Assembly: GCA_964537685.1 (NCBI GenBank) | Contig: CAZICM010000034.1 | Span: 1 to 64,000, forward strand | Source of the DNA: CAZICM01 sp964537685 | Lineage (GTDB): Bacteria > Myxococcota_A > Polyangia > Polyangiales > Polyangiaceae | Length of the DNA: 64,000 bases | Reading direction: 5' to 3' | In this document: positions 9,560 through 17,287 of the stretch, piece by piece | Position numbering within the stretch: the first letter of the stretch is position 1 | Layout of the letters: each line of letters begins with the position of its first letter | Translations under genes and position numbers: made by a program | Notes under the pieces: generated by a model | What the model saw: the letters and a program-made list of their open reading frames with translations, nothing else | What the model was told of the DNA's origin: nothing | Databases searched by the model: none

Positions 9560-11488
9560 ATGTCCCCGATGCCTGCCGATTCAATAAAAAATCTGGTTGG
9601 GCGCTGGTTTGGGTCATTTCAACTTACGCGCATGCTTGGTTCCGGCTCGGTGGGCTCGGTATTTCTGGCGAGGGATCATTCGCTTCGCAGGGATGTCGCG
9701 CTGAAGGTGGTGCAAAAGGGGGAGGAGACCGCCGATGAGGAGCACTACTCGCATTTCTTGAGGGAAGCCCGGGCGGCCGCAAGGCTGGTTCATCCGCATG
9801 TCGTGCAAATTTATCAGACCGGCGAGGATGAGCATTACCGTTTTATTGCCATGGAATACGTTGATGGTCCTACCATACGCGGCGCCGCCAAGCAGGAAGG
9901 GGGAAGGCTTCCTGAATTGATATGTCTTCAACGAATGCGCGAGGCCGCCGATGCATTGAAATTGGCTGCATCGATGGGTATTTGTCACCGCGATATTAAG
10001 CCGGCCAATTTGCTGCTGACTTCGTCGAATACGCTGAAGATTACCGATTTTGGGCTGGCCGCTCATGTCGATGCTGCACATACGATTGGATTGGCCAATC
10101 CTTCGGCTTTTGGGGGAACGCCCAATTATATGAGTCCAGAGCAATGGCAGCAGTTGCCGCTCACGCCTAAGTCCGATATTTATAGTTTAGGCTGTACATT
10201 CTATCATATTTTTACGGGCCAGACGCCATATCCAGGGGGCAATCTGATGGTGTGCCTTCAGGCGCATGTGCTGGAGCCGGTGGCCGATCCGCGTAGGGTC
10301 GCGGCGGAGATCGGTGCGGATTTCGCGGATCTGTTGATGCAATGCATGGCGAAGTCCGCGGAGGAAAGGCCGTCGGCGGCCGAGCTGTGGGAGATTTTGA
10401 GCGAGATGCTGCATGAGCGGCGTTCGATTGAGCTTGCGCTGAGTCCGGCATCGGGGCGGCCGCCTTCTTCTTCGAAGGTGAGCGGGCTGTTGGATGCGTC
10501 GCGGGCTTCGCTGACGGGTGAACCCAGAAGTTCGCGGCCGAGCGGGATTCGGTCCAGTGCGGAGACGGCTCGCAATGCGGATAGTTATAGGTCGGAGGTG
10601 TCTGTTGCGAGCCAATCCAAGCCTATTGATTCGGGTTCAATCGATTACCGTAACCATTTTGGTTTAATGGGTTATCCATTCAGTGATATTCGGAAGCCTC
10701 AGTGGTTTTGGAATGAGGAGCCTTATCAGTCGGCGCTGATGCGGCTTCGTGCTCAGGTGTCGGGCAAGACGCTGAAATTGAATTCGCTGTTGGGTGCGGC
10801 GGGGAGCGGGCGCACGTTTTTATATGAAATGCTGAAGCAGCGTATCCCTGGGCTTTCTATTTTTCCTGTCGAGCCAAAGCTTCTGCTGGGAATGCGGCCT
10901 TTGGTTTCGCTTTGCCGCCAATATGGGTGTTTTGATGTGAATCCCCGGGCTTCGCAGCAGACGCTGTTGGATACGTTTATGAGTACGGCGCTTCCGGCCA
11001 ATCAGCCGGATGCGTTTTTTGTGATTGCTGTGGATGGTGTTGATGCGGGGGATCGGGAGTTGCTCGGGGAGCTGGATGAGATTCTTTCGTGTGCGTCGGA
11101 AAAGCGGATGGCGATGATTTTGATCGGAATGGATAATTTGCTGGATGAGTTTGCGGCGGTGAGGGCTCCGCGTCATTTATTGAATGGGCATGTGCCGATT
11201 TTTATGAAGGCGATGACGCTGAAGCAGATGAATGATTATGTGGATTTCCGGATGAGGGTTGTGGGGTCGAGCGGTGGGGTTTTAGGGTTGGATGCGGCGA
11301 GTCAGCAGTTGCTTCATGCGCGGAGTTCTGGGCTTCCTAGGTTGATTAATGCTCATTGTCATAATGCGCTGATGATTTCGGCGCTGAGAAATGAAAAGTG
11401 TGTGAGTTTTAGTTCGGTGAGGCTGGGGTTGAAGAGTAAGAGTTTTTTGTCGGTGGATGCAGCTCGCTCTATTTTGCAGAGCGGTTAA
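9560..11488 (+). CDS. Ser/Thr protein kinase fused to ExeA-like P-loop ATPase
   Basis: The 642-residue product has an N-terminal active-looking kinase: GSGSVGSV (27-34), K49, HRDIKPAN (143-150), DFG (163-165) and SPE near 192. A Ser-rich linker (about 300-355) leads to a C-terminal ATPase region that starts with HFGLMGYPFSD (366-376), the form seen at the front of ExeA/GspA-type AAA ATPases. The P-loop reads GAAGSGRT (412-419), with Arg where Lys is expected, and a Walker B-like FFVIAVDGVD follows (486-495). A good AAGGAG ribosome site precedes the ATG. ExeA-type ATPases normally help assemble secretins or drive DNA processes; the kinase fusion suggests phosphorylation-coupled control. It lies downstream of another kinase gene and its stop abuts an AT-rich tandem repeat. 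Confidence 0.88.
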   Translation: MSPMPADSIKNLVGRWFGSFQLTRMLGSGSVGSVFLARDHSLRRDVALKVVQKGEETADEEHYSHFLREARAAARLVHPHVVQIYQTGEDEHYRFIAMEYVDGPTIRGAAKQEGGRLPELICLQRMREAADALKLAASMGICHRDIKPANLLLTSSNTLKITDFGLAAHVDAAHTIGLANPSAFGGTPNYMSPEQWQQLPLTPKSDIYSLGCTFYHIFTGQTPYPGGNLMVCLQAHVLEPVADPRRVAAEIGADFADLLMQCMAKSAEERPSAAELWEILSEMLHERRSIELALSPASGRPPSSSKVSGLLDASRASLTGEPRSSRPSGIRSSAETARNADSYRSEVSVASQSKPIDSGSIDYRNHFGLMGYPFSDIRKPQWFWNEEPYQSALMRLRAQVSGKTLKLNSLLGAAGSGRTFLYEMLKQRIPGLSIFPVEPKLLLGMRPLVSLCRQYGCFDVNPRASQQTLLDTFMSTALPANQPDAFFVIAVDGVDAGDRELLGELDEILSCASEKRMAMILIGMDNLLDEFAAVRAPRHLLNGHVPIFMKAMTLKQMNDYVDFRMRVVGSSGGVLGLDAASQQLLHARSSGLPRLINAHCHNALMISALRNEKCVSFSSVRLGLKSKSFLSVDAARSILQSG

Positions 11489-11489
11489 T

Positions 11490-11521
11490 TAATATTTTAA
11501 TATTTTAATATTTTAATATTT
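11490..11521. repeat. Four tandem copies of TAATATTT between convergent genes
   Basis: Four exact 8-bp TAATATTT units fill the whole gap between the kinase-ATPase stop codon and the stop codon of the minus-strand lipoprotein gene. The sequence is far more AT-rich than its surroundings. It is a simple repeat prone to slippage; its AT richness may help end transcription from either side, though there is no GC stem. Confidence 0.85.
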
Positions 11522-12156
11522 TAAATATCCAGGATGGATACGATTGGGCCTTTGTCGCTTGGAAGCCATTGTTCTGAAACGACAAAGGTGGGCACTTTTG
11601 ACCATTTGGATTGAGTCATAAAGAGTACTAGGCGGCGATCGCCTTTTCTCATTGGTAATATTAAATGGGCGCCGTCAGAACCGGTGTCGTTGATTTGAAC
11701 GGCTACGTCGAGTCCGTCGCGCGAGCCCGATACAACGGATATGCCCGCGTATCCCCATCCTTCGCAGCGGATGCGTAGCCATTCGCGGAGTTTTTGGGCT
11801 TTGCATTCATTGTCGGCTTCATTTCGATAGAGTTGATAATAGGGAGCGGTTTTCCATTCGGCTTTGGTGGGCGCTTTGGTTTTTTCTTCATTGGGGGGAT
11901 CGTCGATGATGGCGGGTAATGGAGGGCCGGCGTCGCCTGCATCCGCGTCGGTATTGGCGGCTGCGTCTATGTCCGCGGCATCGGGTTGTTCCAGGCCCGC
12001 GTCGCCCGCGGGCGCAGGCGTTTCAGGGGCGCCGATGGAGGTGGGTTGCGGGCTTTCGCTGCGGGCTTCGGGTTCGGGTAATGGCATTTCGTCGGCCGAG
12101 CATGCGCCAAGACTTAGGAGTGAAGCGATTGTGAGAAGGGTAATTTTTGTTTTCAT
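11521..12156 (-). CDS. Predicted lipoprotein of unknown function
   Basis: The 211-residue product has a lipoprotein signal peptide ending in the lipobox LGAC. The following 75 residues are low-complexity, rich in Pro, Ala, Asp and Glu, and look like a flexible tether. The C-terminal 110 residues are a compact mixed domain with two Cys (NECKAQ and IRCEGWG) that could form a disulphide in the periplasm. I do not recognise the fold. The gene lies 7 nt after the beta-propeller/di-heme cytochrome gene on the same strand and is probably co-transcribed with it, so the two lipoproteins may work together at the envelope. Confidence 0.75.
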   Translation of the reverse strand: MKTKITLLTIASLLSLGACSADEMPLPEPEARSESPQPTSIGAPETPAPAGDAGLEQPDAADIDAAANTDADAGDAGPPLPAIIDDPPNEEKTKAPTKAEWKTAPYYQLYRNEADNECKAQKLREWLRIRCEGWGYAGISVVSGSRDGLDVAVQINDTGSDGAHLILPMRKGDRRLVLFMTQSKWSKVPTFVVSEQWLPSDKGPIVSILDI

Positions 12157-12163
12157 GGTGCGC

Positions 12164-14272
12164 TCACAGGGTCTTGAGGAATGCGATTAAGGCGGCTTGT
12201 TCTTCAGCTTTTAGGCTGGATGTTTTGCCCATTCGATCATAATTTTTTTGAATGAGATCTTCGAGGGTTGCAACACTTCCGTCATGAAAATACGGTGGTG
12301 TTCCAGCAATATACAATAGAGATGGGGTCTTATAGGCGGGATTGGGGTCCTCGGCGAAATTAAATGCCAATGGCCTTTGTTTGATTTGTATTGCAATTCG
12401 ATCGGTATATTCGGTTTGGGGGACGTGGCATGTGGCGCAGCCGGTGCGCGGTGAATTGAAGAGTTCTTTGCCGAGTTTTTCCTCGCTGGTGAGTTCGCGT
12501 TCTTCGCGGGGGGGAGGTACGAGTCCTTCGCGCAGAAATGCGGCAATGGGTTCGGCGCGCAGGCGGGCCGTTTTGCCGTCGACTTTGTTCGACCACCAGC
12601 GGTGTAGGCCAAATCCGCCTTTGATGCGGTCGACCAAGGTGGCGCTTTCGGAGTGCCAGCCATAGGGGCCCACGGCTTTGACGCGGCCGGCGATCATGGG
12701 TGTCTGGCGGGCGACGCCGGGATTGATTTTGCCGTCGCTGCTCGTCTCGGAGAGCATGGATGTGCCCGCGATGAAGACGTTGTTCTTGTCGTTGTAGGGG
12801 CCCGGAATTTCGTGCCATACGTGGCCGTCGTCGCGGCCTTCGGGATGGCAGCCGGCGCAGCCTAGGCCGCCGCTGACCACGGGTTCGGTGCCGTTGTAGA
12901 AGAGGCGTTTGCCCAGCGCGACTTCGGCGGATGTTTTTTCGTCGGCGATGTGGATGGAGGGTATGAGTTCGGAGGCGCGGCCTTTTCCTTGGGTGTTGAG
13001 GTGCACCATGACGATGTCGTTGGTGGAGCGGCAGTAGACCCAGGCCGAGCTTTCGTCTTCGGATAGGGCGATTCCTGTAGGCGCTCCGCAGATTTCGGGG
13101 AGTTTGATGTCGCTTGCGCCTTCGGGGACTTTTTGGCCCAGGGGATAGCGGTGAAGGGTGCTGAGAGCTGGTGCGACCGAATATGCGTCAAATTCGATCA
13201 ATTTGTCATAGGCTTCGCTGATCAATAAAATCGTATTGGTGCTCTTGCGGTAGAGAATGGCGCGGGGTTGGGCGAAGCTGGAGTCCCAGGTTGTGGGAAG
13301 GGCGCCCGCTGCGTCGTAGCCAACGCTGCCTTGGCCGAGTTCTTCGCTGGTTAATGTGCCGTAGGCGGGTAGGCCGCGGGGATTTAAGAGGGGGGTGTCG
13401 TCGAGGGTGTGGAGAATGTCGATGGTGCCGAGGCCAAACCAGGCGGATTCGCCGACGGCTCCCAGGGCGTGGCGGGCTGTGTAGAGGCGGCTGCCGTCGG
13501 GGGAGAGGACGACGGAATAGCCTAAAGATGCGGTGATTTTTTCGTTGAAGCGGGTGCGCGCGGGGTCGGGCGGGAGGGCAATGGGCGCTGTGGTGGGCGC
13601 TGATTCGCTGAGATTGGTGATCTTGGTGAGATTTGAGCCAATGAGGTGGGAGACGTAGACCGCTGAGCCGTCGTTGGTGACGGTGAGTCCGCGGGGTTCG
13701 CGCGGAACGTCGACAGACCATTTCAATTTCATCGATTTTTCTTCTAAATCGATCGAGCTTATCTTGTGGGTCCAGGCGGATGAGACGAATGCTGTTTTTT
13801 CATCGGGGGAGACGGTTAATCCCCATGCGTCGGCCGGCAAGTCCAGGCGTGCCAGCTCTTTGGGCGTTTCGTCGGTGCTGAACATGATGAGCTGGCCCGG
13901 GTCGCGGACGGTGACGAGTACTTTGTCGGCAAGCGCGAGGACTTGGGCGGGATGGCCGTGAACAGCAACCGATGTGCCCGGGAGCTGAATATCGAGGGGA
14001 TAGGGAATCCGGCGGAGGGCGCTGTGATCTTCGTCGGCGAGATAGAGGACAGGGCTTTTTGTGGCGCGGACGAGGGCTCCGCCTTCGCGGGTTGGAGGTT
14101 TTGGTCGGGGTGGTCGGGGTGCCGGAGCGGTCTCGGCTGTGCCTTGGGATGTTGTTGGCTGGGTGTCCGCCGAAGGCGCGGGGCCGCTTTTTTCAGGCGC
14201 GGGCTTGTTGCACGCGGCGGCAATGGCAAGGGGTACGAGGGCGGCAATGCAGGGAGTCGGTTTGAGCTTCAT
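12164..14272 (-). CDS. Beta-propeller/di-heme cytochrome c lipoprotein
   Basis: The 702-residue product has a lipoprotein signal with lipobox Cys at 21, a Pro-rich linker, and then about 400 residues of repeated strands with YVTN/lactonase-type propeller wording such as VSPDEKTAFVSSAW, VTNDGSAVYVSH and LSPDGSRLYTARH. The C-terminal third carries two c-type heme sites, CAGCH (472-476) and CATCH (612-616), in the style of the di-heme cytochrome c peroxidase/MauG superfamily, including the FHDGS element near the second heme. It should therefore be an exported, membrane-anchored electron-transfer or oxidase protein. The propeller may bind substrate or partner; whether it has peroxidase activity cannot be told. 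Two perfect palindromes lie 112-144 nt upstream of its start. The next gene is a lipoprotein 7 nt downstream. Confidence 0.88.
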   Translation of the reverse strand: MKLKPTPCIAALVPLAIAAACNKPAPEKSGPAPSADTQPTTSQGTAETAPAPRPPRPKPPTREGGALVRATKSPVLYLADEDHSALRRIPYPLDIQLPGTSVAVHGHPAQVLALADKVLVTVRDPGQLIMFSTDETPKELARLDLPADAWGLTVSPDEKTAFVSSAWTHKISSIDLEEKSMKLKWSVDVPREPRGLTVTNDGSAVYVSHLIGSNLTKITNLSESAPTTAPIALPPDPARTRFNEKITASLGYSVVLSPDGSRLYTARHALGAVGESAWFGLGTIDILHTLDDTPLLNPRGLPAYGTLTSEELGQGSVGYDAAGALPTTWDSSFAQPRAILYRKSTNTILLISEAYDKLIEFDAYSVAPALSTLHRYPLGQKVPEGASDIKLPEICGAPTGIALSEDESSAWVYCRSTNDIVMVHLNTQGKGRASELIPSIHIADEKTSAEVALGKRLFYNGTEPVVSGGLGCAGCHPEGRDDGHVWHEIPGPYNDKNNVFIAGTSMLSETSSDGKINPGVARQTPMIAGRVKAVGPYGWHSESATLVDRIKGGFGLHRWWSNKVDGKTARLRAEPIAAFLREGLVPPPREERELTSEEKLGKELFNSPRTGCATCHVPQTEYTDRIAIQIKQRPLAFNFAEDPNPAYKTPSLLYIAGTPPYFHDGSVATLEDLIQKNYDRMGKTSSLKAEEQAALIAFLKTL

Positions 14273-14383
14273 CGTGTTGGCCGGGGCAAGTGTGATTCGA
14301 TGATACGCAATCGGGCGGTTTCTCTTCGCGGGCTTTTGGTGCCGTGCCCGCTGGGCCGCTCCGGAATGCGCAGGTCCGACAAC

Positions 14384-14416
14384 GCTCCAATTGGAGCAGC
14401 CTATTCCTGCAGGAAT
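14384..14416. promoter_or_regulatory. Pair of perfect 14-bp palindromes, candidate operator
   Basis: GCTCCAATTGGAGC (14384-14397) and ATTCCTGCAGGAAT (14403-14416) are each perfect palindromes with centres 19 bp apart. They sit in the 167-nt gap between HMG-CoA reductase and the cytochrome lipoprotein, upstream of the latter on the minus strand. Two dimeric regulator sites or cruciform-forming RNA hairpins are possible; no T-run follows, so a terminator is less likely. Confidence 0.45.
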
Positions 14417-14439
14417 GCTGGGCGTGTTGGCGTGGTGTT

Positions 14440-15825
14440 CTAGCGCTGGGCTTTGCGGGCGCGCGCTTCGCCAATGCGCGTGAAGGTGCCCGATTCGCGC
14501 TCGTATTCAGGCGGATGTACGCCTTGGCCGTCAGGGATCGGAATGCCGCGGAATGGGCTGAGTGTGCGCGAAGAACGAGGAGGATAACCATCGCGCTGCG
14601 CACCATCGAGGAAGTCACCGACATCCATGCGAGGGCGGTTTCTGCCCAGCCTCTCGTGCGCGCCAACGAAGTCGCCGGCCACAAAGCTCGCAGCGATGTT
14701 GATGTCGCCCGCTAGGAGCGTGGCTGCAAAAACACATGCGAGTTCCCGGGCGCTCTTGGCACCGATGAGCCGCTGGCATTCGAGGGCCGTGCCTTTTTGA
14801 GTGCCGCCGCCAACCGTGGCCGCGTGCAGGTTGGGCAGGTCGAGCGTGGCGTAGAGATCGCCTCGGTGATCTTCGAGTGAAAGGGTTGCGGTGACGCTCT
14901 CGGACACATAGGCCGCGTCTTGGCCTGTGGCGACGTACATGGCCGAGAGGCCGTTCGCGATTTGAATGGCGTGATTGGATGTGCCTACGCGCGCGAATCC
15001 CAGTTGCGCGCCCGCCCAGAGATCGGCGAGTTCGGCGGCCTCGACATGAAGTTTTGAACGGAGAAGGCCGGCTGGAATCATCGCTTCGGCGACAACCCAT
15101 TTGCCGCGCGCATGATGATTGGTGCCGCGCTTTTCGACGTCTTTGCCGTGCACCAGGCGCTGTATTGCTCCGGGAATCCGGGCGATGAGCGCATCGGCGG
15201 CCCGGGAGAGCATGTTGATTCCATGAGCGTCGCCTGTGTCCATTTCGATGTAGAGCACGAGGCGCCGGCCTAGTAATTCCCAGCTCAAAACGTTGATGCG
15301 TCCAATGCGCGTGGTCGACTCGGCAACGTGGATGAGCTCTTGACGGTGTTCGTCCACCCAGCGGCCCGCAATGAGTGCGTCGCCCACCGTCGGGTAGACG
15401 AGCACCGGCCATATTCCAAGTCCGTCGCGCAGCACGTAAGCTCGTATCCCACCTGCACTGGCTGTAGCCGCCAAACCACGTTGGTAACTGGCCACCATCG
15501 AACCTTCGGTTGTGGCAAACGGAATGACATACCGCCCCGAGTAGTCCCCTTCCAACATCAAGGGCGCGGCGATTCCCAGTGGAACCTGGGCGAAGCCGAT
15601 CATGCCTTCGACGTTGCCGCGGGCTTCATCGGAGTCGCAGGGACTTCCTGACACTTTGGGTAGAAGGTGTCCTGTCCACGCACGCCGTGCCGCAAGCATT
15701 TCGCCGCTGTGGTCTCGAGTGCCTGACTGATCTCGGGGAGGAAACGGTGATTTCATAGATGTTTTTGCCGGGTTTGTTGGTTGACGCTGGTTGGCGCGAA
15801 GACTTCTGAGGGAAGGCTCGGCCAC
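14440..15825 (-). CDS. mvaA: Hydroxymethylglutaryl-CoA reductase (class I type)
   Basis: The 461-residue product matches HMG-CoA reductase, which reduces HMG-CoA to mevalonate for isoprenoid synthesis. Visible motifs in order: the catalytic Glu segment EGMIGFAQVPLGIAAPL (E73), DTGDAHGINM (196-205), ATGQD (299-303), TVGGGT (337-342) and the C-terminal catalytic His in FVGAHERLGR (H390). ATGQD and GDAxGxNM favour class I. The DKKxxxxN block of class I enzymes reads EKRGTN (231-236) and is shorter, so the Asp and one Lys are substituted; this may be a lineage variant. No membrane anchor is present, so it should be cytosolic. The first 23 residues are polar, and the ATG at 15756 is an alternative start. 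Myxobacteria are known to use the mevalonate route. Confidence 0.92.
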   Translation of the reverse strand: MAEPSLRSLRANQRQPTNPAKTSMKSPFPPRDQSGTRDHSGEMLAARRAWTGHLLPKVSGSPCDSDEARGNVEGMIGFAQVPLGIAAPLMLEGDYSGRYVIPFATTEGSMVASYQRGLAATASAGGIRAYVLRDGLGIWPVLVYPTVGDALIAGRWVDEHRQELIHVAESTTRIGRINVLSWELLGRRLVLYIEMDTGDAHGINMLSRAADALIARIPGAIQRLVHGKDVEKRGTNHHARGKWVVAEAMIPAGLLRSKLHVEAAELADLWAGAQLGFARVGTSNHAIQIANGLSAMYVATGQDAAYVSESVTATLSLEDHRGDLYATLDLPNLHAATVGGGTQKGTALECQRLIGAKSARELACVFAATLLAGDINIAASFVAGDFVGAHERLGRNRPRMDVGDFLDGAQRDGYPPRSSRTLSPFRGIPIPDGQGVHPPEYERESGTFTRIGEARARKAQR

Positions 15826-16048
15826 TCATACAAAAGATTACACAGCAAATTCCAGGCCATGAAATGACTTCCAAGGCTTTCTATTTAGGAATCTTGGAAC
15901 AGACGCAAGATTGTGCGCCGGCGTGCACACTTTGCGGATAAGCAGCGCGCGCTTCGCGGCCTACAAGCCGTGCTTTGCCTCGATCCAGTCAAGAGTCCTG
16001 AGAGGCCAATTGCGTCTCACCATTTTTGAGGCGCAGCGGAGCACGGTT

Positions 16049-17038
16049 CTAGGCGGAGCTTAAGGCTTCGAGAAATTCGGCGAGGGATTGGTCGGTCTTG
16101 GTGACGACCGAATCCAGCTTCGCACCGAGAAGCCTGCGGGACGTGGCTTCATCGACTGTGGGCATTCCGCATAGATCGGCGACGTGATCCGCGTCGCCTG
16201 TGGGTGCGATGATTTCGCGGAAGGAGGCGATGTGCGGAGGGCCGAGATGAAGCAGCAAGGATTGGCGCGGCACCCAGAAGGCATTGAGGAGGGTGCGGTT
16301 CCATTTGGCGAGGCGCGCCGTCATGTCCATCCAAAGTGCGGTGGCGTAGGCGTCTGCGCTGCCCAAGGGAAGGCGGATGCCCAGATGGGTTTTGGGATGT
16401 TCCTGGCCTAGGAATGGCTCGACCGATGCGGCAATATTTTGGACGACCCAAAAGCGGTTGGCATCGGACGCGAACCCCGTATCCCAAAAGGCTTTGATGG
16501 GATTGCCCGCCAGCCATTCACGGTAGCCCGCAGACGATTGCTGAGGCGATTCAAGCGAGGGAAGTGCTATGCGGCCTACGCGCTCTAAGAATGCGGGAAC
16601 GGGCAAATTACGGCCTGCGGTGACGCATTCATATGCGGCGGACAAGAGCGGCCACAATGCGATAGGGAGCGCGGCGCCCGCGGATACCAAGTGGTTGTAG
16701 TCGTATGAACCAAAGACAACCATGGGATAAAGCCGTCCCGCGTTGTCGCCGCTCGCTGCCCACGCTCCTACGATTCCACGGGTGGGCGGCTCGTCCCCTT
16801 TGCCATCGCCGTGAAAAATAAACATGCCCACCGATGCTTGATAGGCGGGTTCAAACGCATGACCCATATCACGCCGGGCATAGTCGATAGCGGGCCCCAG
16901 CCAGCCGTCGAACGCTGCAAGCTCATCACTTCCAGCATTCATTCGAATGAAATCCCCTGTTGCCGGAAGCTTTCCGAAACAGCCGATTTGAGGCGGGAGC
17001 GCAGGAGCTTTTTTGCGGCGCCAAAACATGAGCGACAC
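16049..17038 (-). CDS. tagF: Type VI secretion-associated protein TagF
   Basis: The 329-residue product starts with IGCFGKLPATGDFIR, the signature of TagF/ImpM proteins, followed by the typical FDGWL and FIFHGDGKGDEP regions and a Pro/Leu-rich middle. In other bacteria TagF is a cytoplasmic negative regulator of type VI assembly, acting with the FHA protein and phosphorylation-dependent control. It is the last gene of the minus-strand arm of the cluster, about 246 nt downstream of tssM; that gap contains a long imperfect inverted repeat that could separate its expression from tssM. The start is taken at MSLMFWRRKK. Confidence 0.9.
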   Translation of the reverse strand: MSLMFWRRKKAPALPPQIGCFGKLPATGDFIRMNAGSDELAAFDGWLGPAIDYARRDMGHAFEPAYQASVGMFIFHGDGKGDEPPTRGIVGAWAASGDNAGRLYPMVVFGSYDYNHLVSAGAALPIALWPLLSAAYECVTAGRNLPVPAFLERVGRIALPSLESPQQSSAGYREWLAGNPIKAFWDTGFASDANRFWVVQNIAASVEPFLGQEHPKTHLGIRLPLGSADAYATALWMDMTARLAKWNRTLLNAFWVPRQSLLLHLGPPHIASFREIIAPTGDADHVADLCGMPTVDEATSRRLLGAKLDSVVTKTDQSLAEFLEALSSA

Positions 17039-17161
17039 GGCCTACTGATACCAGAGCGGCTTTTGAAAACGCTAGAGCATGTTTGCAAAACTTGTGCGGG
17101 AGCTCCTACATCAGCCCACGGCCGCCCAGCGCGCTGTGCGTGCTGTGGTCCGCGACGGGTT

Positions 17162-17287
17162 TAGAACCTACCTCAAACATCGTTACGAGCGCCCCAGGGC
17201 TAGGGCGGAGGACGCAGGAATACATCGTATTTTGAGGACGACAACCGACGCCCTGGGGAGCGCAGTAGATGTTTGAGGTGGGTTCTA
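17162..17287. repeat. Long imperfect inverted repeat between tssM and tagF
   Basis: The left arm at 17162-17180 (core AGAACCTACCTCAAACAT) pairs with 17269-17287 with one mismatch over 19 bp. A second inner stem pairs GCGCCCCAGGGC (17189-17200) with GCCCTGGGGAGCGC at about 17250-17263, with a small bulge between the two stems. The whole forms a bulged hairpin of about 125 nt whose outer arm includes the tssM stop codon. It could be a processing site, attenuator, REP-like element or structured RNA; no long T-run is present. Confidence 0.7.
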
